This document shows positions 1 through 9,170 of a DNA stretch of 64,000 bases, piece by piece (the first letter of the stretch is position 1; each line of letters opens with the position of its first letter). This DNA is from Streptomyces albiflavescens (GTDB lineage: Bacteria > Actinomycetota > Actinomycetes > Streptomycetales > Streptomycetaceae). A program made the translations under genes and the position numbers. The notes under the pieces are model-generated. The model saw only the letters and a list, made by a program, of their open reading frames with translations, did not search any database and was not told the DNA's origin. Where the stretch lies: assembly GCF_014645835.1 (NCBI RefSeq), contig NZ_BMMM01000015.1:202641-266640 (forward strand). Direction: 5' to 3'.

Positions 1-1274
1 CCGGCCACCTCGCCGGCCGCGAAGAGGCCGGGTACACCGCGTGCCGCCGCCGTGTCCGACTCGACCGCGATGCCGCCCATCACGTAGTGGCAGGTCGGGC
101 CGACCTCCATCGACTCGGCGGTGATGTCGACGTCCGCCAGTTCCTTGAACTGGTGATACATGGACGGCAGCCGGCGTCGGATGACCTCGGCGGGCATTCG
201 GGTGGAGACGTCCAGGAAGACCCCGCCGTGCGGGGAGCCGCGGCCCGCCTTGACCTCGGAGTTGATGGCCCGCGCGACCTCGTCCCGGGGCAGCAGCTCA
301 GGGGGACGGCGGTTGTTGTCCGGGTCCTCGTACCAGCGGTCGCCCTCTTCCTCGGACTGCGCGTACTTCTCCTTGAAGACGTCCGGGATGTACTCGAACA
401 TGAACCGCTTGCCGTCGGAGTTCCGGAGCACTCCGCCGTCTCCGCGCACCGACTCGGTGACGAGGATGCCCTTCACCGACGGTGGCCAGACCATGCCCGT
501 CGGGTGGAACTGCACGAACTCCATGTTCAGCAGCGGAGCCCCGGCAAGGAGTGCGAGCGCATGACCGTCCCCGGTGTACTCCCACGAGTTCGACGTCACC
601 TTGAAGGACTTGCCGATGCCGCCGGTGGCGATCACGACGGAGGGCGCTTCGAGGACGAAGAAACGGCCCGATTCGCGCTCGTAGCAGAAGGCCCCGGAGA
701 CGCGGCTGCCCGCGGCGGAGCCGCTGTGGGACACAGTCTTGAGGATCCGGGTGACGGTGCACTCCTGGTACACCTTCAGGCGGCTCTCGTAGTCCCCAGT
801 CTCCTTCATGTCCTCCTGCTGGAGGGACACGATCTTCTGCTGCAGGGTCCGGATGAGCTCCAGGCCCGTCCGGTCGCCGACGTGCGCGAGCCGCGGATAC
901 TCATGGCCGCCGAAGTTGCGCTGCGAGATCCGCCCGTCCTTCGTACGGTCGAAGAGGGCGCCCCACGTCTCCAGCTCCCACACCCGGTCGGGCGCTTCCT
1001 GGGCGTGCAGCTCGGCCATCCGCCACTGGTTGAGGAACTTCCCGCCGCGCATGGTGTCGCGGAAGTGGACCTGCCAGTTGTCGTGCTCGTTGACATTGGC
1101 CATCGCCGCCGCGATGCCGCCCTCGGCCATCACGGTGTGCGCCTTGCCGAACAGGGACTTGCAGATCACGGCGGTACGGGCGCCGCGTTCCCGCGCCTCG
1201 ATGGCGGCGCGCAGTCCGGCGCCCCCGGCGCCGACCACGACGACGTCCCACTCCTGCCGATCGACCACGGACAT
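1..1274 (-). CDS. sdhA: Succinate dehydrogenase/fumarate reductase flavoprotein subunit (partial)
   Basis: FAD-binding catalytic subunit that oxidises succinate and passes electrons to the iron-sulfur subunit. The gene enters from the left edge, so only about the first 424 codons are here. Translation from ATG at 1274 gives the Rossmann motif VVVVGAGGAGLRAA near residues 10-23, then the succinyl-FAD family segment GIAAAMANVN and the substrate-domain stretch EFVQFHPTGM. It lies 18 bp after the membrane anchor gene on the same strand. Order and anchor size resemble the actinobacterial Sdh1 complex (M. tuberculosis Rv0247c-Rv0249c, from memory). The iron-sulfur gene would be expected just outside the window. 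Family assignment is firm; the Sdh1 class is inferred. Confidence 0.93.
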   Translation of the reverse strand, partial: MSVVDRQEWDVVVVGAGGAGLRAAIEARERGARTAVICKSLFGKAHTVMAEGGIAAAMANVNEHDNWQVHFRDTMRGGKFLNQWRMAELHAQEAPDRVWELETWGALFDRTKDGRISQRNFGGHEYPRLAHVGDRTGLELIRTLQQKIVSLQQEDMKETGDYESRLKVYQECTVTRILKTVSHSGSAAGSRVSGAFCYERESGRFFVLEAPSVVIATGGIGKSFKVTSNSWEYTGDGHALALLAGAPLLNMEFVQFHPTGMVWPPSVKGILVTESVRGDGGVLRNSDGKRFMFEYIPDVFKEKYAQSEEEGDRWYEDPDNNRRPPELLPRDEVARAINSEVKAGRGSPHGGVFLDVSTRMPAEVIRRRLPSMYHQFKELADVDITAESMEVGPTCHYVMGGIAVESDTAAARGVPGLFAAGEVA

Positions 1275-1292
1275 CAGAAGGCCCCACTCATT

Positions 1293-2114
1293 TCAGAAGA
1301 AGCGCGGATCGGCAAAGGCGCCTGACGCGACCAGATACACGTAGAAGTCGGCGAGCGCCACGCTCACCAGCGACGTCCAGGCGAGCAGCATGTGACGGGC
1401 ATTCAGCTTCCCGACCCACTGCCACATCCGATAGCGCACGGGATGCTTGGAGAAGTGCTTCAGCTTCCCGCCGACGATGTGCCGGCAGGAGTGGCAGGAG
1501 ATGGTGTACGACCAGATCAGCACGATGTTGACCAGGAACACCACGGTGCCCAGGCCCATGTGGCCCCAGTTGTAGTGCTCGTCACGGAAGGCCAGCACGG
1601 TGTCGTAGGTGAGGATCCCGGCGACGATGATGGCCGCGTAGAAGAAGTACCGGTGGATGTTCTGCAGGATCAGCGGGAAGCGGGTCTCGCCGGTGTACTT
1701 CTTGTGCGGTTCGGGGACCGCGCAGGCCGGCGGCGACGCCCAGAAGCCGCGGTAGTAGGCCTTGCGGTAGTAGTAGCAGGTCAGCCGGAAGCCGAGCGGG
1801 AAGATCAGGATGATGATGGCCGGGGAGATGGCCCACCAGCTCCCGAAGACGTCCGCATTGGGGCCCGCGTGCATGGTCTCGCACCGCTCGGCCAGACAGG
1901 GCGAGTAGAACGGCGAGACGTACGGCGCCGCGTAGTAGTTCGTGTCCGCGAAGGCTCGCCAGGTCGAGTACACGACGAAGGCCAGCAGCCCGGCCGCGGT
2001 GGCGGCGGGCGCCAGCCACCAGCGGTCCGTCCGCAGATGCGGGGCGGTGATCGCGGCCCGCGAGGCGGACCGTACGCCGCCGCTGTTCAGATGGGGTTCC
2101 GTACCAGTGGCCAA
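1293..2114 (-). CDS. Succinate dehydrogenase membrane anchor (Sdh1 type)
   Basis: Predicted integral membrane subunit of 273 residues, with about five hydrophobic segments (for example near residues 35-55, 95-115 and 155-175) and several histidines such as WGHMG and SCHSCRH that could ligate haem or a metal. The start is TTG at 2114, chosen because GAGGAG lies about 9 nt upstream and the reading frame is conserved-looking from there. It precedes sdhA by 18 bp and is probably cotranscribed with it. The length equals that I recall for the Sdh1 anchor of mycobacteria. The CxxC-like SCHSC near the middle is notable for a b-type anchor. Function rests mainly on context. Confidence 0.8.
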   Translation of the reverse strand: MATGTEPHLNSGGVRSASRAAITAPHLRTDRWWLAPAATAAGLLAFVVYSTWRAFADTNYYAAPYVSPFYSPCLAERCETMHAGPNADVFGSWWAISPAIIILIFPLGFRLTCYYYRKAYYRGFWASPPACAVPEPHKKYTGETRFPLILQNIHRYFFYAAIIVAGILTYDTVLAFRDEHYNWGHMGLGTVVFLVNIVLIWSYTISCHSCRHIVGGKLKHFSKHPVRYRMWQWVGKLNARHMLLAWTSLVSVALADFYVYLVASGAFADPRFF

Positions 2115-2223
2115 CGCTGCTGCTCCTCTTCAGGGCTCGGTTCGCCTCCGGGCCGCAACCGCATCGATGTGCGCCTCCCGGCGCGTGACTGTGTCGACCC
2201 TTCGGCCTGCTCGCCGGGGGTGA

Positions 2224-2511
2224 TCACGGGGCGTGGCGGTCGCGGGCGCCGAGGCCCTCGTCGTCCGAGTCCGTCCACAGGGAGTTGTCGTAGGGGGTGT
2301 CGGGGATGGCGACCAGGTCGGGCCGGCGTGGCGCGGCCGGCTGGGCGGCGGCCGCGCGCAGCAGCGCGACGCTCTCGCGCAGGTGGTCGGCGTCAGCCCG
2401 CACCCGGCGCATATCCAGGCCTGCGCCTATCTGCTGTTCCAGCCGTCCGACCGACCTCGCGAGGTCGTCGAGACAGCGCTGTACGGACGTCAAGTCGTCG
2501 TGCACGGACAT
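2224..2511 (-). CDS. Conserved hypothetical coiled-coil protein
   Basis: A 95-residue acidic protein with no signal peptide or membrane segment. Residues about 5-60 read as amphipathic heptads (DDLTSVQRCLDDLARSVGRLEQQI), suggesting a short coiled coil; the tail is proline-rich and then acidic (NSLWTDSDDEGLGARD). It starts at ATG 2511 and lies about 110 bp upstream of the succinate dehydrogenase anchor on the same strand. I do not recognise a named family. The position matches a small conserved Streptomyces hypothetical beside the sdh genes. No function is assigned. Confidence 0.7.
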   Translation of the reverse strand: MSVHDDLTSVQRCLDDLARSVGRLEQQIGAGLDMRRVRADADHLRESVALLRAAAAQPAAPRRPDLVAIPDTPYDNSLWTDSDDEGLGARDRHAP

Positions 2512-3029
2512 GACTTGCCCTCACTTCCGCGGACCCTCCGGCCCAAGGCGGCAACGTTCATGCGCCTGCGAGTGTTGCGCGTCACACCGGGCCGTGTGAA
2601 GAGATCTGCACGGATTCCAGGATCGCACCATCCCGAACGCGCCGCCACGCGCCTTTCGCACGCCGGGTGCCGCCGGTGGTGGGACCGTGCCCCTGGGAGG
2701 GGCGCCCCCTCCGCCCCCACCTGTCCCGTACCTGTGGGGCTGCCGCCCCCAGACGCCCGCTTCGGCCTTGACGGCCTCGTCCTCGAACGCCGGACGGGCC
2801 GAAGCCGGCCTCTCCGGCATTCGGGGCGAAATCCTCCCCGGGCCGGCCCCGGCGCCGGGTGCCATTGCTCCACACGGGTGACCTTCGCGGCGCGCCCCGC
2901 CGTGTCGCCGCCCCCTGGGGGCCCTCCTCCCCTTCAGTGGGCGCATACATCTGATCAACTCCATATACCGCCAAACGTGATCAGAAGCCGACCTGTCCCA
3001 CAGCGGAGCGCCCCCCGGAGGTTGCAGTG
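2512..3029. other. Divergent intergenic region with a Streptomyces interspersed repeat
   Basis: 518 bp between the minus-strand coiled-coil gene and the plus-strand lipoprotein gene. From about 2731 to 2815 it contains a block of the kind I remember as a common intergenic repeat in Streptomyces genomes, with key segments GGGGCTGCCGCCCCC, TTCGGCC (2761) and the inverted GGCCGAA (2807). The last 80 bp are less GC-rich (ATACATCTGATCAACTCC) and are the likely promoter zone of the lipoprotein. Open frames here lack plausible protein character and I call no gene. Confidence 0.5.
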
Positions 3030-5249
3030 ATGTCCCACGACGGCGTCGGACTGCGCGCGGTGATGCGCTCGGTCGCGTTCCTCACCGCGGGCGCGCTCGC
3101 GGTACCCGCCCTCGCCGCGTGCAGCGCGGAGGACGAGGCGGGCCAGCCCGTGGCCGGGCAGGACATCGCACCCGCGGCTCGTGACCAGGTCGCCGACGGC
3201 GGCACCCTGCGCTGGGCCGTGGACGCCGTACCGGAGACGCTCAACACCTTCCAGGCCGACGCCGACGCCGCGACCTCGCGGATCGCCGGGGCCGTACTGC
3301 CGTCGATGTACCGGCTCGACCGGAACGGGCGGCCACAGATCAACCCGGATTACCTGGAGTCCGCGAAGATCGTCGAGACCGAGCCCAAGCAGGTCGTGCT
3401 GTACAAGCTCAACCAGCAGGCCGTCTGGAGCGACGGCCGCGAGATCGGCGCCGCCGACTTCGCCGCCCAGTGGCGCGCCCTTTCCGGCAAGGACACCGCG
3501 TACTGGACGGCCCGCAACGCCGGCTACGACCGCATCGAGAAGATCGAGCGCGGCAAGAACAACCTGGAGGTCAGGGTCACCTTCAGCCGCTCCTACGCCG
3601 ACTGGAAGTCGCTGTTCTCACCGCTGTACCCGAAGGACGTCATGGGCACCCCGGACACCTTCAACGACGGTGCGAGAAGGAAGCTGAAGGTCACCGCGGG
3701 ACCCTTCGCGCTGAAGGACGTGGACCGCAAGGCCGGCGAGGTTCACCTCATCCGCAATCCGCGCTGGTGGGGGCATCCCACCAAGCTCTCCGAGATCGAT
3801 CTGATCGCCGTCGCCCGTGACAAGCGGGCCGCCGCGCTCGCCGACGACAAGCTCGACCTGGCCGAGATCGACCCCTCCGAGGCCGAACAGATCACGCTCG
3901 CCGCCCGCGATCAGGGCAGCACCGCGCTGCAGGGGCCCGGCGCCGAGATCACACCCGCGAAGGCGCTGCGCTCCTGGGCCGTCGCGCACGGTTCCGACGA
4001 GGACGCCGCCTCCGAAGAGGCCGGCGCCCGCAAGAAGCTGCGCAAGACGATGGCGAAGTTCGTCGACCAGCAGTCGGGGCTGCGCCGTTTCGTGGTCCGC
4101 AAGTCCCTGGAACCCGCCTACACCCAGCTCGCCCTCAACGGCTCCGAGGGCCCGCTCGCCGACGAGCGCGTCCGCCGCGCCGTGGCCCGCGCGCTCGACC
4201 GGCAGGAGCTCGCCCAGGTGGTGCTGAAGCCGCTGGGCCTGCCCTCTGTGCCGGTCGGCAGCCATCTCGCCCTCTCGGGCCAGCAGGCGTACGCCGACAA
4301 CAGTGGCGCCCTCGGCGGCCAGAACACCAAGGAGGCGCAGGCGCTGCTGACCGACGCCGGGTGGGTGCCCGGCGGCCCGGTCAAGGAACAGAAGAAGACG
4401 GAGAACGCGGCAGGTTCCCAGGGCAAGAAGGCGGACTCCGACGGCTCCGGCGACGACGGGACGTACATCGTCGGCGAGGACGACAAGCCCTCCGATGCCG
4501 ACCGGGAGAAGAAGGACCCCAAGGACCACAGCGAGCGACACCATCGCAAGCCGTCGGGGGAGTACGCGGACGAGCAGGCCGGCAAGCACCTGGACGGGAA
4601 GCGGTACGCCAGGCAGGGCGGGGCGCCGGGGGCGTACGCGCCCAAGGGGACGGCGGCTCCCGCGGGCGCCGCGGCGGCCACGCTCGCCAAGGACGGCAAG
4701 CCGCTCACGCTCCGCTTCGTGCTGCCGTCGGGCCCGGGCTCGGAGTCCCTGCAGGCCGTCGCCGACCGCATCTCGCAGATGCTGCAGCGCATCGGTATCC
4801 ACACCGAGATCTCGAAAGTCTCGGACGCCAGCTACTTCAAGGACCACATCGCGTCGGGCCAGTACGACCTGGCGCTGTACTCGTGGCCCGCGTCCGCCTT
4901 TCCGGCCACCGACGCCCGCCCGATCTTCGCCAAGCCGGTGCCGGCCGCCGACGGGTCCCTGAGCGTCGAGCAGAACTACACCCGGGTCGGCACCGACCAG
5001 ATCGATCAGCTCTTCGACCAGGCCATCGCCACACTGGACGAGGACGAGGAGCGCTCGCTGGTCCGCAAGGCCGACGCCCGCATCTGGGCCGCCGCCGGCT
5101 CCATCCCCCTCTACCAGCGCCCCCAGCTCACCGCCGCCCGCACGAACCTCGCCAACACCGGCGCCTTCGGCTTCCAGACCCCGATCTACGAGGACATGGG
5201 CTATCTGAAGCCCTCCGCGAAGCCTTCGGCCGGCGCGTCACAGAACTAG
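3030..5249 (+). CDS. Family 5 substrate-binding lipoprotein, LpqW-like
   Basis: 739-residue extracytoplasmic protein of the oligopeptide-binding (SBP family 5) fold. The signal peptide ends in the lipobox LAAC, with Cys near residue 30. I chose ATG 3030 over GTG 3027 because GGAGG at 3017-3021 is spaced 8 nt from it. Residues about 450-560 form a charged, low-complexity insertion (SDGSGDDGTY, HSERHHRKPSGEYADEQ) that splits the C-terminal lobe, absent from ordinary peptide-binding proteins. No permease or ATPase gene is next to it. The position beside typA matches LpqW of mycobacteria, a family member that regulates lipoglycan synthesis rather than transport. That role is inferred by synteny only. 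Confidence 0.85.
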   Translation: MSHDGVGLRAVMRSVAFLTAGALAVPALAACSAEDEAGQPVAGQDIAPAARDQVADGGTLRWAVDAVPETLNTFQADADAATSRIAGAVLPSMYRLDRNGRPQINPDYLESAKIVETEPKQVVLYKLNQQAVWSDGREIGAADFAAQWRALSGKDTAYWTARNAGYDRIEKIERGKNNLEVRVTFSRSYADWKSLFSPLYPKDVMGTPDTFNDGARRKLKVTAGPFALKDVDRKAGEVHLIRNPRWWGHPTKLSEIDLIAVARDKRAAALADDKLDLAEIDPSEAEQITLAARDQGSTALQGPGAEITPAKALRSWAVAHGSDEDAASEEAGARKKLRKTMAKFVDQQSGLRRFVVRKSLEPAYTQLALNGSEGPLADERVRRAVARALDRQELAQVVLKPLGLPSVPVGSHLALSGQQAYADNSGALGGQNTKEAQALLTDAGWVPGGPVKEQKKTENAAGSQGKKADSDGSGDDGTYIVGEDDKPSDADREKKDPKDHSERHHRKPSGEYADEQAGKHLDGKRYARQGGAPGAYAPKGTAAPAGAAAATLAKDGKPLTLRFVLPSGPGSESLQAVADRISQMLQRIGIHTEISKVSDASYFKDHIASGQYDLALYSWPASAFPATDARPIFAKPVPAADGSLSVEQNYTRVGTDQIDQLFDQAIATLDEDEERSLVRKADARIWAAAGSIPLYQRPQLTAARTNLANTGAFGFQTPIYEDMGYLKPSAKPSAGASQN

Positions 5250-5273
5250 CCACGGCTCCCGCCACCACCGACT

Positions 5274-5318
5274 GCTGTGGGCCTGCGTGCCGCCCCTGAC
5301 GGCACGCAGGCCCACAGC
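5274..5318 (+). terminator. Strong hairpin terminator after the LpqW-like gene
   Basis: Perfect 19-bp inverted repeat (arms 5274-5292 and 5300-5318) with a 7-nt loop, 24 bp after the stop codon. There is no T run, which is common for Streptomyces terminators. It should separate the lipoprotein transcript from typA. Confidence 0.85.
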
Positions 5319-5513
5319 TGCGACGGCGGGGCGCGGGACCGTGGTGCGGGCGGCCGGGGCGGGGCGCGGGGCCCCAGGTCAGGCGGTGGTGGTCGCCCTG
5401 CGGAGGCCGGGTCTGTTCGGGGCACGTACCATGGGGTAAGGCCGTGGCGTGTTCAGCCCGGCAGGCCCCGCGCAGCGGAGGCCGTCCACTCACCCCGGGA
5501 GAAGCGCCTCAAT

Positions 5514-7421
<1,908 letters not shown>

Positions 7422-7490
7422 TCCACCGGTCGTCCGGCGTGCAGAACGGCTGATTCACGTCGTCGTGCACGGCTGATCCACGGCAACTGA

Positions 7491-7528
7491 GCCCGGGTTT
7501 CCCCAGGATGGGGGGACCCGGGCTTTTT
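7491..7528 (+). terminator. Intrinsic terminator after typA
   Basis: GCCCGGGT (7491-7498) pairs with ACCCGGGC (7516-7523); TTCCCC/GGGGGG extends the stem with G-U pairs, and five T residues follow at 7524-7528. A classical rho-independent terminator. Confidence 0.9.
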
Positions 7529-7692
7529 GCAACCCATTTTCGGCTCGCCGCTGTCCGAAATGCGGTGCCACCCGCCCGATACGCATGTAACACGTCCGTT
7601 TCGCGGGCTTCTCCCGCAGATCATTTTGTCCAGATTTTGGAAGATGTAGGCGTCAGCTGTGATGGAACCGAGACCTAAAGGCTGTGGTCGGT

Positions 7693-7712
7693 TATCTGGC
7701 TCATGTCAGATA
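7693..7712. promoter_or_regulatory. Inverted repeat upstream of bldK, candidate operator
   Basis: TATCTG-N8-CAGATA, a perfect 6-bp dyad in a relatively AT-rich stretch about 320 bp before bldKA. The size and spacing fit a dimeric regulator site. No match to a named regulator is claimed. Confidence 0.4.
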
Positions 7713-7739
7713 GTTAGCCGCGTAACGCTCGGGTCAATG

Positions 7740-8027
7740 GGTCATGCGCTGTGGGGACAGCGCCGACTCACGAGCACAGTGGGGTGTTTGACCCTCCGTC
7801 AGGGGTGTCGGAGGTCAGTCAGGGGCCCCTCCTGTCCGTGCACCGGTTGAGTCATGAGGAGGCACCAGATGCCAACTACGCGTGTTCATCTGCGAGTTGT
7901 CGCACGCCGCGCCCGTGCGCACAGCGACCGCTAGGCATACGTCTCTCCTGATCCGCATGGTCCGAACTGCGGCCGCCCACACCCTGTGGCGGCCGCGGGC
8001 TCGGCGTACCCATGAAATGGACGAATC
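7740..8027 (+). promoter_or_regulatory. Structured 5' leader of the bldK operon
   Basis: Together with 7529-7739 this is a 500-bp gap between typA's terminator and bldKA. It can fold into several hairpins: GCGCTGT-GGGG-ACAGCGC at 7746-7763 (perfect 7-bp stem and tetraloop), CTCCG...CGGAG near 7794-7813, the palindrome AGGGGCCCCT at 7821-7830, and a GC-only stem GCGGCCGCC/GGCGGCCGC at 7969-7977/7988-7996, ending about 30 nt before bldKA. A 21-codon ORF with an excellent ribosome site lies between the early and late hairpins. bldKA itself lacks a clear Shine-Dalgarno sequence. This arrangement suggests a translated leader controlling operon expression; it is inferred, not shown. Confidence 0.45.
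7869..7934 (+). CDS. Candidate 21-residue leader peptide upstream of bldKA
   Basis: ATG 7869 is preceded by AGGAGG at 7857-7862 with a 6-nt spacer, the best ribosome site in the bldK leader. The ORF encodes 21 residues and stops with TAG at 7934, 93 bp before bldKA. The peptide is strongly basic: six Arg and two His among its residues (MPTTRVHLRVV at the start, RRARAHSDR at the end). It has no signal peptide and no recognised family. A GC-only stem-loop follows its stop codon by 34 nt. It could be a leader peptide, an upstream ORF coupling translation to operon expression, or chance; no evidence of conservation is available here. Confidence 0.45.
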   Translation: MPTTRVHLRVVARRARAHSDR

Positions 8028-9056
8028 ATGACCAGTCCGATCGAGATCGAGGGCGCGGAAGCCTCCACCGAGGTCGACGAGCAGACCGAGCGGAAGCGTT
8101 CCGCCGAGCCGGAGAAGCTGGAGGGCCGATCGCCCGGACAGCTGATGTGGCGCCGGTTCAAGCGCGACCGCACCGGTGTCGTCTCCGCGTACATCGTGCT
8201 GTTCTTCTTCCTGATCGCCGCCCTCGCTCCGCTGATCTCGAAGCTGTACGGCAAGAATCCGTACACGCTCTACGGGCAGGACGACCCCACGCTCCTGAAC
8301 GACTTCAACATGCCCGCCGGTCCCAACGGCGGCATCACGTCGGAGTTCTGGTTCGGGATCGAACCGACGCTGGGGCGCGATGTGTTCATGCAGCTCCTGT
8401 ACGGCATGCGCACCTCGCTGTACACGGCGCTCGTGGCGACGATCGCGATGGTGTTCATGGGGGTGCTGATCGGCCTGGTCGGCGGCTACTTCGGCGGCAA
8501 GGTCGACTACTGGCTCGGCCGGCTCACGGACTTCCTGCTCGCCTTCCCGCAGCAGCTGTTCATGATCGCGGCGATGCCGGTGATCACCGCGGTGTTCGTG
8601 GCTCCCGACGAGGAGACGCCCACCTACATCCACGCCCTCGCGATCATCGGGGTGCTGTGGTTCCTCGGCTGGATGGGCCTCGCCCGGCTGATCCGGGCGG
8701 TCGCGCTCTCGCTGCGTGAGCGGGAGTTCGTCGAGGCCGCGAAGGTCGCGGGCGCCTCGCCGTGGCGGATCATCCGCAAGGAACTGCTGCCCAACCTCGT
8801 CACACCGATCCTGGTGCAGGGCACGTACATGCTGCCCAACACCATTCTCTCGGTTGCGTTTCTCTCCTTCGTCGGCGTCGGCTACTCCGAACCGACCCCC
8901 GACTGGGGCCGGATGTTCGCCATCGGGTCGGACATCTACGAACAGGACCCCGTCTACATGTTCTTCCCGGGTGTCGCCATGGTCGTCTTCGTCGTGGCGT
9001 TCAACCTCCTCGGTGACTCGGTCCGGGACGCCTTCGATCCCAAGACGGGCCGCTGA
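8028..9056 (+). CDS. bldKA: Oligopeptide ABC transporter permease BldKA
   Basis: OppC/DppC-type permease, 342 residues. A 50-residue charged N-terminus is followed by the first transmembrane helix (AYIVLFFFLIAALAPLI), a large external loop with FGIEPTLGRDVF, and the coupling EAA motif EREFVEAAKVAGASPWRI contacting the ATPases. It is the first gene of a five-gene cluster in the order permease, binding protein, permease, ATPase, ATPase next to typA, matching the bldK locus of S. coelicolor. BldK imports an extracellular oligopeptide signal needed for aerial mycelium formation. ATG 8028 has no obvious Shine-Dalgarno sequence. A close paralogue is encoded at 22033-23061. Confidence 0.92.
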   Translation: MTSPIEIEGAEASTEVDEQTERKRSAEPEKLEGRSPGQLMWRRFKRDRTGVVSAYIVLFFFLIAALAPLISKLYGKNPYTLYGQDDPTLLNDFNMPAGPNGGITSEFWFGIEPTLGRDVFMQLLYGMRTSLYTALVATIAMVFMGVLIGLVGGYFGGKVDYWLGRLTDFLLAFPQQLFMIAAMPVITAVFVAPDEETPTYIHALAIIGVLWFLGWMGLARLIRAVALSLREREFVEAAKVAGASPWRIIRKELLPNLVTPILVQGTYMLPNTILSVAFLSFVGVGYSEPTPDWGRMFAIGSDIYEQDPVYMFFPGVAMVVFVVAFNLLGDSVRDAFDPKTGR

Positions 9057-9170
9057 CTCCGAGTTCGGGGGTGCCGCTGCCACCCGGGAGCCGGCGACGA
9101 CCGGCCGTGCACTGCCAAGCAGCACCAGTGGATCACTGATCACAACTCACAGGCAGGTGGACTCGACTCC

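Noticed and set aside
5277-5513. In-frame upstream extension of TypA
   Set aside because: It begins inside the terminator hairpin; ATG 5514 has a ribosome site and starts the family's conserved N-terminus.
8012-8719. Overlapping frame starting MKWTNHDQSD over bldKA
   Set aside because: Arg/Pro/Gly-rich out-of-frame translation typical of high-GC shadow frames; bldKA in the other frame is a clear permease.
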